Positions 1 to 7,360 of a stretch of 11,485 bases of DNA are shown one piece after another. Each line of letters starts with the position of its first letter. Position 1 is the stretch's first letter. This DNA comes from Candidatus Iainarchaeum sp. (GTDB lineage: Archaea; Iainarchaeota; Iainarchaeia; Iainarchaeales; JAAZKV01). The position numbers and the translations under genes are program-made. The stretch is taken from positions 1 through 11,485 of the forward strand of contig JAPLVQ010000163.1 of NCBI GenBank assembly GCA_026397035.1, in the 5' to 3' direction. Below the pieces are notes generated by a model. The model made no database searches. It was not told where the DNA came from and saw only the letters and a list, made by a program, of their open reading frames with translations.

Positions 1-2
1 AT

Positions 3-3000
3 AATCCCGGACAGGAAGAAGCCTTTTGCACAAACAGTGAAAATGAATCCCTCCTCCAAGAGTGCAACGCATGCACTAATGGAGCATGCACCCCAAATCC
101 AGTCCTTTCATGCCCCACTGCCCCAGTTAATTATGACTATTCATTTGAGTGGGGCAAAGGAGAAACAAAAGCAAGATGGCTCCAAATAGGATATGACAAT
201 AAATTCAGCGGATTAACATACAAAGAGCTCGACACTTACGAAAGCTCCAAACAAATAGCCAATGATTTCAAGTCAATAATTGAATACTCAAAAAAATCAA
301 CAACAAAAAAGCTTTACGCAAGAATTCGAGCAACAAGCAACCAAAACAGACAAATATACAGCAACACTTGCGAATTCACCTTAAAGCAGCCCATAGTTCC
401 AGCCCTTACCTGTCCGACATCACCCGTAACCCAGAGTTCAACATTCTTGTTCAGCCCAAACGATTACACAAATAATTCACTCGAATTATCTTTCAATAAT
501 TCCTTTGCTACAACGAGAATTGAAACCGCTTCAAACAATATCGTTCAAGCGGCGGATTTACGCGATGACATTGACTTATTCAAGCGCTATTACAATTCAA
601 GCATCAAAAACAACACATTTTATGCAAGAATTTATGGAAAAGAGGCTTACTTTGGCATTGCATACAGTAACATATGCACCTTCATAATACAAAACGGCAC
701 ACTAAAAGAACAAACAACAACTCCATTAACTCTTGAACTAAGCTCTCTAACCGCAAATCAGTCCGAAGGCCTTGCAACGATAATAAAAACAAGTGCAACT
801 ACGCAAAACAACAACGCAATACATTTTTTGAGTTACCCCGACATTAACCAAATTTTAAACCAAACCATAAATACAAACACAACAAGCAAAAGAATTTCTG
901 CAAAAACCCTTGACACTAATGCAAAAACGGACTCTGGAGAAACAGTACAGCAAACCCTTATTGAAGAACAAAACCAAAGCGGGCAAATAGAGCAAGGAAT
1001 ATTATATACAATAACTACTGATATAAACAACCACCCTGAAGCGAATAACACCGCCCGCACTGATGCCAAAAGCACCAGTACTTGCGAACTAAAATACACT
1101 GATTCAGGACAATGCGACTCAAAGTGGCAATTCTATCAAATAAGTTTTACATCAAGTACAATAAGCGAAGCCAGATACCGCTTTGTTGACTGCACAACAG
1201 GAAACATCCTCGGAAAGGGTCAAATTTGCTCTGGCGAACAAAGCCCAAAACACTACAGACCGGAAGGACACTCTGTAAAATTTGAAATGGACTATTACAC
1301 ATGCCCAAACAATAAATGCAAAATTGAAACCCCAAACCTTTGTACCGGCGTAACATGCACAAACTACTGCTGGACAGGCAATAGATACTACAACGGAACC
1401 TGCACACAAGGAGTATGCAATTACTCAAACCAAAACTGCCCGAACAACAGCTGCACAAACGGCTCTTGCATAGCAAACAACTGCCCCAATGGATGCGCGG
1501 CATACTGTGGTGGAAACACCCTATTTTACACAGGGTACTGCTCAAACTCCACTTGCATTTACAATACCTCAACAACCTGCCAAAACGGATGCACAAACGG
1601 GGCGTGCAACTCACAAACCTGCGCAACAGGATGGAAATGTAAAGACACAATAACAAAAGCATACCAAAACAGCGACTGCACATGGAGCACTGAAACCAAC
1701 TGCCCAAGTGGATGCAATAATGGAGCATGCATACAAACAACCTGCTCTGCCGGATGGAGGTGCTACGACCCTTATAGCAAAGGCTACCAAAATAATAACT
1801 GCACATGGAACAGCATAACTTCCTGCCAAAACGGATGCAATAATGCAAGCTGCCTTGCAGGAAAAACCCCTGGCGACAATGATTACTGCACCACTTCAAA
1901 GCCATGCCAAGCTGGAGAAGGAAACTGCCACAACGGCAACGAGTGCCAAACCGGTCTATACTGTATGGAAGCAGAAGGCGCTAGGTATGGATACTCTCCA
2001 CCAACAAATGTTTGCGAAGAAAGGGAAGGCGCAGGAGAGTGGAAATGCCAAACACAAAACCAACTAGGATTCCAACTATATGAAACAAAAGAATGGACTG
2101 ATACAATAAATTGTAACAATGGGTGCGAAAACGGGACATGCAAAGGTTCAATACTAAAAGACACGGACTCCGACAATGATGGCTATTCTGACGAAGACGA
2201 ACAACTCGCAAGGTCAAACCCAAATGACCCAAACAGCACACCCTTCACTGAGTTAAGAAAATACAGTGACACGATAAATATTGCTGAAAAAATGACGGTT
2301 CTTGAGTTAATCACAAACATACTTGAACCAGGGATTATGCAAAAAGCAAACTTTGAAGCATGCAAAAAAAGCAAAGAAGAAACCAATAATACTGCACTTC
2401 ACTTCTCCGCACAAAACCAATGCAAAGCAAGCCTCTCCGCGTACAAACCCTTGGCAATTTATATGGGATACTGTATTGGAGCAGCCTCGGGAGTTTACAG
2501 TTCGGTAAAAGATTTCTTTACTTTCTTTATTGATGCATTTTGGTACCTCGCGTCAATAAGTAACAACATAAGCATCCTCTCAACAGACCTTAAGAATTTC
2601 AGAGACAGCCTCTCTGACATTACAAATAACATTAACGCACAAACAGCAATAATTGTTTGGGACAGCATTTACAAACAAAAATACCAAGAAGGAGCTTTAC
2701 TTTCAGCAAACAACCAATTCATCACCGATTATGACGACCACGCAGGCTTCGCCCACGCATACGCCAACGGATACATTAGCTGGTACATATCAGCAATGGT
2801 TGCGGGAGGAAAAGGTGCTTCAAGCGCAATCAAATCAGTAAAAACAGGCGCAACAGCAACCAAAACCGTTGAAACAGCAGAAACAATATTCCAAAACTAC
2901 CCCCGCCTCGCAAAAGCAACCCAAACAGGAGGAAAAATATCAGAAGCAGTAAATACACTAGCAAAAAAATACCCCCTCCAATGGGTGGATGACGTGTATG

Positions 3001-3341
3001 GGAAAGTAGGGGATGGAGTGGGGGAAGTAAAAAACATATGGAAAGGTAAAAACTTTTCATGGGCAGATGAGACTTTTTATAACCACACCTTTGTTGAAAT
3101 AAGAATAAATGAAACAACTACAAGGGCTCAACAAATAATGCAAGCATTCCCAAAGTCATTTAAAAAGAACGAGGATATAATCAATGCAATTGGGAAAACT
3201 ATTGAAGACGGAGAAAGAAACAATGTAGGAAATATAGTAAAAGCTTTTCCTTCAAAAAATAGTGAGTCACGCTACCTAGAAATTAGGGTAGGAAACAATG
3301 GACGAATAAATACAATTATTCCAGGTGATAAAATTGCGTAA
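3..3341 (+). CDS. large Cys-rich secreted/surface protein with toxin-like C-terminus (5' partial)
   Basis: The frame is open from the left edge, so the TTG at 447 is not the start; at least 1112 residues are present and the signal peptide is outside. Order seen: a CxACTNGAC module (about nt 60-92); two related 84-residue beta-type modules (132-383, 438-689), each ending YARI...YSN.C.F; an Asn/Thr-rich stretch; Cys-rich modules (about 1330-2141) with repeated C.NGC.NG.C endings; DTDSDNDG (2160-2183), a thrombospondin type 3-like calcium motif; a hydrophobic segment (2451-2550); a Gly/Ala-rich stretch YISWYISAMVAGGKGA (near 2775-2820); and a final domain of about 95 residues with NHTF and a terminal strand pattern YLEIRVGNNGRINTIIP. 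Many N-x-S/T sequons suggest a glycosylated exported protein. The layout resembles polymorphic toxins, where the C-terminal cargo follows a pretoxin region; this is inference. It could instead be a surface adhesin. Confidence 0.85.
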   Translation, partial: NPGQEEAFCTNSENESLLQECNACTNGACTPNPVLSCPTAPVNYDYSFEWGKGETKARWLQIGYDNKFSGLTYKELDTYESSKQIANDFKSIIEYSKKSTTKKLYARIRATSNQNRQIYSNTCEFTLKQPIVPALTCPTSPVTQSSTFLFSPNDYTNNSLELSFNNSFATTRIETASNNIVQAADLRDDIDLFKRYYNSSIKNNTFYARIYGKEAYFGIAYSNICTFIIQNGTLKEQTTTPLTLELSSLTANQSEGLATIIKTSATTQNNNAIHFLSYPDINQILNQTINTNTTSKRISAKTLDTNAKTDSGETVQQTLIEEQNQSGQIEQGILYTITTDINNHPEANNTARTDAKSTSTCELKYTDSGQCDSKWQFYQISFTSSTISEARYRFVDCTTGNILGKGQICSGEQSPKHYRPEGHSVKFEMDYYTCPNNKCKIETPNLCTGVTCTNYCWTGNRYYNGTCTQGVCNYSNQNCPNNSCTNGSCIANNCPNGCAAYCGGNTLFYTGYCSNSTCIYNTSTTCQNGCTNGACNSQTCATGWKCKDTITKAYQNSDCTWSTETNCPSGCNNGACIQTTCSAGWRCYDPYSKGYQNNNCTWNSITSCQNGCNNASCLAGKTPGDNDYCTTSKPCQAGEGNCHNGNECQTGLYCMEAEGARYGYSPPTNVCEEREGAGEWKCQTQNQLGFQLYETKEWTDTINCNNGCENGTCKGSILKDTDSDNDGYSDEDEQLARSNPNDPNSTPFTELRKYSDTINIAEKMTVLELITNILEPGIMQKANFEACKKSKEETNNTALHFSAQNQCKASLSAYKPLAIYMGYCIGAASGVYSSVKDFFTFFIDAFWYLASISNNISILSTDLKNFRDSLSDITNNINAQTAIIVWDSIYKQKYQEGALLSANNQFITDYDDHAGFAHAYANGYISWYISAMVAGGKGASSAIKSVKTGATATKTVETAETIFQNYPRLAKATQTGGKISEAVNTLAKKYPLQWVDDVYGKVGDGVGEVKNIWKGKNFSWADETFYNHTFVEIRINETTTRAQQIMQAFPKSFKKNEDIINAIGKTIEDGERNNVGNIVKAFPSKNSESRYLEIRVGNNGRINTIIPGDKIA
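132..689 (+). repeat. two related beta-type modules in the large surface protein
   Basis: Two stretches of about 84 residues, nt 132-383 and 438-689, share spacing and an ending pattern: YARIRA...IYSNTCEFTL in the first and YARIYG...AYSNICTFII in the second. They are separated by a short CPTSPV linker, and the same CPTAPV linker precedes the first copy. The pattern suggests Ig/Fn3-like extracellular domains; the fold is inferred, the similarity is visible. Confidence 0.6.
1620..1853 (+). repeat. tandem 37-residue cysteine modules
   Basis: Nt 1620-1730 and 1743-1853 encode two modules of exactly 37 residues. Each begins C..GW+C, continues with K.YQN..CTW, and ends in CxxGCNNxxC. A more divergent copy (GEWKC...WTDTINCNNGCENGTC) lies at about 2031-2141, and shorter versions of the ending occur upstream at about 1438-1610 and at 60-92. 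The regular cysteines imply disulfide-stapled extracellular repeats. Confidence 0.7.
3323..3329 (+). promoter_or_regulatory. ribosome binding site AGGTGAT
   Basis: AGGTGAT matches the complement of the archaeal 16S rRNA 3' end. It lies four bases before a TTG at 3334. The first possible start, GTG at 3325, is inside this motif and has no such site of its own, so 3334 is the better start for the next gene. Confidence 0.5.
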
Positions 3342-4260
3342 AAACAAAACTTTGCGAACAAACTTTACAATAAAAGAAATAAACAAAACTGGTTTAGACG
3401 CAGTAGTTTTAATAAATAAAAATGACACCAGCCTTTACTGCGAAACAAATTATGCATGGTACTATGACAGCAAAGAAAACCACCAAAACTTATCAATCAA
3501 AGCAAACGCAAAAATTGAGATACACTCAAAAGATAAAATAAAAAAAGGTGCTGAAGAAAAATCGCTTAAACAACACAATTTCAATGGACAAATAATGCGT
3601 GTTGATGAAAAGAACAAATATTGGATAATTGACTGTGGCTCTGGATTTAATATCTTATTTTCCCCTGGAACTGATACCCTGCAAAAATGGAAAAAAGGAG
3701 AGTATGTATTAATACAAAATGCAACTGTGTGGCTTTATGATTTGCAATTTGAAAATAAGAAAGAGTTTGAGAAAATATTTGGAAAAAATCCATGGGACAA
3801 GCAATACACATTAAAAGTGCTTGAAATTTCATTAATTAACGGAAGGACAATATTCCTTATCGAAAAAAATAACGTACAAATTTATTGCAAATCAACACAC
3901 AATGGTTTTAGCACATCTCCTGAAAATAAAATGCTAAAAACAAAAAAAGCCAAAATAAAATCAAAAATGCGGCTGGACTGGACTGACATCCAAGAAGGCT
4001 CCCAAACTATTTCCATACAAAATATCGGCTTTTGCCAATATTTGTTAAATGGAAAAGTCAGCGAAATAAATGAATCCAAAGGATATGCAAAAGTCGACCT
4101 TAGCTTTATTAACACCTATATAGGACTTAACCCAAATAAACTCTTTGAGCTAAAAAAATGGAAATACATTAAAATAAACGGCGTCTTCTTTCTTGATATT
4201 ATAAAGCTCATAGATGGGCAAAAAGAATTAGAAAAAATAACACAAAAATTACCCAAGTGA
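3334..4260 (+). CDS. uncharacterised duplicated-domain protein; candidate immunity protein
   Basis: I do not recognise a family. The protein has 308 residues (311 from GTG 3325) and no signal peptide or clear membrane segment, so it is probably cytosolic. It is an internal duplication: residues about 13-140 and 161-303 (numbered from GTG 3325) align. Shared landmarks are LYCE/IYCKS, KANAKIEIHS/KKAKIKSKM, FNGQIMRVDE/LNGKVSEINE, and LQKWKKGEYVLIQNATVWLYDL-type endings (second copy LFELKKWKYIKINGVFFLDII-like). Alternating short strands suggest small beta-barrel, possibly OB-like, units. The gene overlaps the end of the large surface-protein gene by 8 bases, so they are translationally coupled. 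A cytosolic protein directly after a toxin-like C-terminus is the usual place for an immunity gene; that role is inferred from position only. Confidence 0.75.
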   Translation: MRKNKTLRTNFTIKEINKTGLDAVVLINKNDTSLYCETNYAWYYDSKENHQNLSIKANAKIEIHSKDKIKKGAEEKSLKQHNFNGQIMRVDEKNKYWIIDCGSGFNILFSPGTDTLQKWKKGEYVLIQNATVWLYDLQFENKKEFEKIFGKNPWDKQYTLKVLEISLINGRTIFLIEKNNVQIYCKSTHNGFSTSPENKMLKTKKAKIKSKMRLDWTDIQEGSQTISIQNIGFCQYLLNGKVSEINESKGYAKVDLSFINTYIGLNPNKLFELKKWKYIKINGVFFLDIIKLIDGQKELEKITQKLPK

Positions 4261-4261
4261 T
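4255..4261 (+). promoter_or_regulatory. ribosome binding site AAGTGAT
   Basis: AAGTGAT lies four bases before GTG 4266, the same geometry as AGGTGAT before TTG 3334. It spans the upstream gene's stop codon. It favours GTG 4266 over the overlapping GTG 4257 as the start. Confidence 0.4.
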
Positions 4262-4265
4262 ATTT

Positions 4266-4775
4266 GTGGATGAAGAAAACAACAACGAGCTTAATCTGGA
4301 AAAATGCACAGCGCTTGGGGAAAGAACCAAAGATTTCCTTCAAAAGCTCCAAACAACCCCTAATGCAGGCCCCGCAAAAATAGAACAATACTGCCCGAAT
4401 CCAAAACTCCCCGGTTTTGAAAAAGCAGGCTACTTAAACCAAAATTACCCAGAACAACTCTTGGAAAACCCTTTAGTAAAAAAAGAATTCTCGGAAATAT
4501 TGTTAAACAATGACAAACACCCCTTGAAAAGCCACCCGCTCAACACAAAAGAACTTTGTGAAACAATAAAAACCTCATTCATCTTTGGCCAGGGGGGAGC
4601 AAGCAAAAAAGAAAGAAACAACTACACAAAAGAAGTATGCAAAGAGCTTTTCGAAGAAAGATACGAAGACATAATATACACAAAAGTAACCAACAGTCTA
4701 TGGACAGAAATACTAATAATAGCAGATCTAAAAAAAAATATAATAACAATAATAGGGTATACCCTACCAAATTAA
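4266..4775 (+). CDS. small uncharacterised protein after the candidate immunity gene
   Basis: A protein of 169 residues (172 if GTG 4257 is used) with no family I recognise. The first 90 residues are polar, with Pro and Cys (YCPNPKLPGF, ELCETIK). The last 65 are more structured: FGQGGASKKERNNYTKEVC, then KELFEERYEDIIY, then a strand pair TEILIIADLKKNIITIIGY. That final pair resembles the closing strands of small RNase-type toxin domains, and also loosely the end of the large upstream protein (NGRINTIIP). It has no signal peptide. It could be an orphan toxin cassette, a second immunity protein, or something unrelated. It lies five bases after the preceding stop and is surely co-transcribed with it. 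Confidence 0.65.
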   Translation: MDEENNNELNLEKCTALGERTKDFLQKLQTTPNAGPAKIEQYCPNPKLPGFEKAGYLNQNYPEQLLENPLVKKEFSEILLNNDKHPLKSHPLNTKELCETIKTSFIFGQGGASKKERNNYTKEVCKELFEERYEDIIYTKVTNSLWTEILIIADLKKNIITIIGYTLPN

Positions 4776-4846
4776 AATCCTAAGAAAAACAAAAGAATTA
4801 GAAAAAAATCAGAGAATTAGACAAAAAAGCAGTAAAGAAATCCCAA

Positions 4847-4867
4847 AAACCCTCAAAAAAGGGGTTT
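4847..4867. repeat. inverted repeat overlapping the first regulator's promoter
   Basis: AAACCC at 4847-4852 is the exact reverse complement of GGGTTT at 4862-4867, with one further T-G pair inside and a seven-base A-rich loop. The right arm runs into the TATA box at 4865. An operator for self-repression by the downstream winged-helix protein is a reasonable inference. Confidence 0.4.
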
Positions 4868-4872
4868 AAATA
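4865..4872 (+). promoter_or_regulatory. archaeal TATA box TTTAAATA
   Basis: TTTAAATA is centred about 26 bases before ATG 4895, preceded by a purine-rich AAAAAAGGGG stretch fitting a BRE. The spacing puts the transcription start at or next to the start codon, so the message is probably leaderless; no ribosome binding site is seen. Confidence 0.65.
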
Positions 4873-4894
4873 AAAAACAGCATATAGGATATGT

Positions 4895-5713
4895 ATGCAA
4901 CCAAGTACACTGGCTCCTATATTTGGGAATAACACAACAAAAGCCGCTATTATACAATCCCTAAGCGAAAAAGCCCTCACTCTAAAAGAACTCCACCGCC
5001 AAGTCCAGAAAGTCACTAACAAAAGTATAACCTACCAAGCCCTCCACAAAGCAACCAAAGAAATGATAACAGATGAAATACTCGAAAAAATAGGAAAAGA
5101 AATTACAATTAACAAAGAGTGGATTGAAAAAGTAGATGATTTTGTAAAAAATATCAAAGACAGCAAAGCTGAAGTAAAGGGAGATTCGATTACCCGAGTA
5201 TACCCCTATAATACTTTTGGAAAGTTTGCATCAGCAATAATAAAACTAGTACATGATGCACCAAATCCAGAAAAAAAGCCAGGCGTGTGCATTACAAAAC
5301 ATGCTTGGCCGACCTTGGGTCTGTCGAAAACAGATTATGATAATTTACACGAATTACTAAAAGAAGTTAAATATTATGATGTTACTACTCGTGATACCCT
5401 ACTTGACAGAGCATTTGCAAAAACTCTTGAAAAAATGGGAAAAATGGTGAAAGTAGGATCAAAACTTGAAATAACTCTTGATACATTATGCACAGGAGAT
5501 AGTCTATTTGAAGTTGTTTTTGAAAAAAGCTTTTCAGACACAATTGATAAAATATTCAAAAAATACGCAGTAATTAATGAAGATGCAATAAATGACATAC
5601 TAAAAAATGTGGTAGCTAAAAAAACAACAATAAAGATTATTCACACCCTCTCAACACAACAAGCCACAGAAATACGAGAAAAAATACTAGCCGAGTTCAA
5701 AATTACTAAATAG
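4895..5713 (+). CDS. winged-helix transcriptional regulator, paralog 1
   Basis: A 272-residue cytosolic protein. Residues about 15-82 form an ArsR/PadR-size winged helix: AAIIQSLSEKALTLKEL, recognition-helix region NKSITYQALHKATKEM, and a wing and final helix with ITINKEWIEKVDDF. The remaining 180 residues form an effector or dimerisation domain with no ligand motif I recognise; landmarks are YPYNTFGKFASAII, ITKHAWPTLG and TGDSLFEVVFEKSF. It aligns along its whole length with the next gene, so the two arose by duplication. It starts at ATG 4895 with a TATA box at the right distance; ATG 4891 is in another frame and closes quickly. It may control itself or its neighbours; the target is unknown. 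Confidence 0.8.
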   Translation: MQPSTLAPIFGNNTTKAAIIQSLSEKALTLKELHRQVQKVTNKSITYQALHKATKEMITDEILEKIGKEITINKEWIEKVDDFVKNIKDSKAEVKGDSITRVYPYNTFGKFASAIIKLVHDAPNPEKKPGVCITKHAWPTLGLSKTDYDNLHELLKEVKYYDVTTRDTLLDRAFAKTLEKMGKMVKVGSKLEITLDTLCTGDSLFEVVFEKSFSDTIDKIFKKYAVINEDAINDILKNVVAKKTTIKIIHTLSTQQATEIREKILAEFKITK

Positions 5714-5722
5714 GACAAATAG

Positions 5723-5743
5723 TTCTGGGCTAAAAATCCAGAA
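5723..5743. repeat. inverted repeat between the paralogous regulators
   Basis: TTCTGG at 5723-5728 pairs exactly with CCAGAA at 5738-5743 around a nine-base loop. A competing pair, GGGC 5727-5730 with GCCC 5748-5751, exists. No T-run follows, so a terminator is not supported; it could be a regulator site or chance. Confidence 0.25.
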
Positions 5744-5791
5744 AAATGCCCAACCGATAAAATTAAAGGGTTAATCAAACCACTCTGTGTA

Positions 5792-6625
5792 ATGGATAAT
5801 GTACCAATGAGCTTGTTATACCCGAATTTAACCGCATCATCCTCAAGGGACGCTATAATTTGTATTTTGCTTGATGAGCCAAACCTAACAGCAAAAGAAA
5901 TCTATTCCAGAATAATAAAATCAAAAAGCATCTCTTACCAAGCAGTGTTTAAGGAATTAAAACAACTGTGTGACGTCAAAACTTTATTAAAAACTAAGAA
6001 CAAGTATGAAATAAGCCCTGATTGGATTAGGCAATTAAGGACATTCACCAACCTTTTTGAGCAAAGATCAAAAATCAAAGAAAGCGACTTATTAAAAGAG
6101 TCAAAAGTTCTGGAATTCAGCACATACTATTCATTTGCTGAAAGTATGCTAAATTTATTTGCATCCAGAACCTTAATAGAAAAAAATGGTCCAAATAATG
6201 GAATAGGAATGTTAAAACATTTATGGTGGTCCCTCTCATTTGGAGACCAAAACTTTGAGAAATTCAAAGTAATGGGAAAAACACACGAATCTTACGTAGC
6301 CTGCCCAAATAATACCGTGGTAGACCAGTGGCTTAAAGATTATTACCTCAATGCTGGATTCAAAGGCATAAAACTTGGAGTCAAATATGATTTTGAAAAC
6401 GACTTTGCAGTGGTTGGCAATTATATAATCCAAATATTCTTTGATCCAGAAACTGAAAAAAGGCTCGACCACTTCTACCGAAAAGAAAATGAAATATCAA
6501 CACTAATCCAAAAAGGCTTCATGGAAGAAATATTCTCAAAAAAAGCCCAAATAAAAGTAATAGTCTACAGAGAACCAGTACTAGCAAAAACACTAGTGGA
6601 AAAATTGATGCCGATTTTTAAATAA
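5792..6625 (+). CDS. winged-helix transcriptional regulator, paralog 2
   Basis: A 277-residue paralog of the preceding gene, diverged but collinear. The N-terminal winged helix spans about residues 18-88 (DAIICILLDEPNLTAKEIY, SKSISYQAVFKELKQL, YEISPDWIRQL). The effector half keeps matching landmarks: STYYSFAESML for YPYNTFGKFAS, LKHLWWSLSFG for ITKHAWPTLG, and VVGNYIIQIFFDPETEKRLDHFY for TGDSLFEVVF. No catalytic motif is visible. The gap to the first copy is 78 bases. An A/T-rich stretch (ATAAAATTAAA, 5757-5767) sits 25-35 bases before ATG and could be a weak TATA element, so it may have its own leaderless start. No ribosome binding site is seen. Confidence 0.8.
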   Translation: MDNVPMSLLYPNLTASSSRDAIICILLDEPNLTAKEIYSRIIKSKSISYQAVFKELKQLCDVKTLLKTKNKYEISPDWIRQLRTFTNLFEQRSKIKESDLLKESKVLEFSTYYSFAESMLNLFASRTLIEKNGPNNGIGMLKHLWWSLSFGDQNFEKFKVMGKTHESYVACPNNTVVDQWLKDYYLNAGFKGIKLGVKYDFENDFAVVGNYIIQIFFDPETEKRLDHFYRKENEISTLIQKGFMEEIFSKKAQIKVIVYREPVLAKTLVEKLMPIFK

Positions 6626-6653
6626 TATACAAAAGCTTTTGATAAAAGTTACT
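6626..6653. terminator. possible shared termination region between convergent genes
   Basis: Only 28 bases separate two convergent stop codons. The palindrome CAAAAGCTTTTG (6630-6641) gives a GCTTTT tract on both strands, and further short T-tracts lie nearby. Archaeal termination needs little more than T-tracts, but the tracts here are short. Confidence 0.3.
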
Positions 6654-7346
6654 TTAAAATAATGATTTTATTTTATCAAGCACATCTTCATTTGTTGCAA
6701 TGATGAAATTGTTTTTTAGTGCATACTCCCTCAAATCAGGACTTGGGTTTAATGCAATATTTCTCTTTGTAAGATTAAAAATCTGCAAATCTTGCAAATT
6801 ATCTCCCACTCCAACAGAATCCGATAAGTTAATTGCGTTTGTTTTGCAAAAATCAATAATTGCCTTTTCTTTTCCATCAGTCGTATGTAATTGTGTTACA
6901 ACTTTGCTTGAATAAACCCCATTTTTGACTTCAAGTTTGGAAGCCCAAACCTCGTCGAGACCAAGATATTGTTTAACCAATGTTGCTGTTTCAATAATCC
7001 CACTAGAAATGCCTATTACAAAAAATCCGTTTTCATGAAAAACATTTATTAGTTCTTTTGAAGAACCATAAATATTTGTCTTGAAAAGCGGAAAAAACGC
7101 ATTTGCTGCCGAAATAATTTCTTTTTGAGGTTTCCCATTCATAGCAGTACCCCAAATTTTTGCCCATTTTGAAAGCCAATCAAAGAAATCAATCTTGTTT
7201 TGTTTAAACAACTGCATTAAATTTTCTTGCAAAGCATATGATTCAGAATCAAAAAGCTCTTTAGACCATAAGTATTTCACAAAATCAATTGTAATAAATC
7301 CTTTTATCAGAGTCCCATCAATATCAGTGAACACGATTTTATTCAT
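6654..7346 (-). CDS. HAD-superfamily phosphatase (subfamily IB type)
   Basis: A 230-residue cytosolic hydrolase with all four HAD motifs. Motif I is FTDIDGTL, with nucleophile D8 and acid/base D10. Motif II is GISSG (S114/S115). Motif III is the Lys near TDGKEK (K159 or K161). Motif IV is GVGDNLQD, with Mg2+ ligands D182 and D186. The helical cap between motifs I and II, and the overall resemblance to SerB-type enzymes, place it in HAD-IB. It is the last gene of the lipid operon, 14 bases after the reductase gene, with GTGGTT five bases before its ATG. The context suggests a phospholipid or isoprenoid phosphate substrate. Bacterial PgpC (phosphatidylglycerophosphate phosphatase) is also HAD-IB, so an archaetidylglycerophosphate phosphatase is conceivable. 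Phosphoserine phosphatase is the alternative. Confidence 0.85.
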   Translation of the reverse strand: MNKIVFTDIDGTLIKGFITIDFVKYLWSKELFDSESYALQENLMQLFKQNKIDFFDWLSKWAKIWGTAMNGKPQKEIISAANAFFPLFKTNIYGSSKELINVFHENGFFVIGISSGIIETATLVKQYLGLDEVWASKLEVKNGVYSSKVVTQLHTTDGKEKAIIDFCKTNAINLSDSVGVGDNLQDLQIFNLTKRNIALNPSPDLREYALKNNFIIATNEDVLDKIKSLF

Positions 7347-7360
7347 TTAACCACAAAATT

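Noticed and set aside
447-449. TTG as start of the large surface protein
   Set aside because: The same frame is open to the left edge and encodes a matching beta-type module and Cys module, so the gene starts outside the window.
1147-1905. 252-codon Cys-rich reading frame on the minus strand
   Set aside because: It lies wholly opposite the Cys-module region of the large protein; its Cys richness mirrors the TGC/GCA codons of the plus strand.
1620-2141. CRISPR-like regular repeats
   Set aside because: The repeats are protein-coding, diverged at DNA level and in frame; there are no constant repeats with unique spacers.
2830-3117. 95-codon hydrophobic minus-strand frame
   Set aside because: It is the antisense of Lys/Ala/Thr-rich coding sequence, with Leu/Phe runs from reversed A-rich codons; no start signal.
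4754-4765. perfect palindrome AGGGTATACCCT
   Set aside because: It lies inside the end of the 4266-4775 coding region, 130 bases before the next gene, with no second copy noticed; likely chance.
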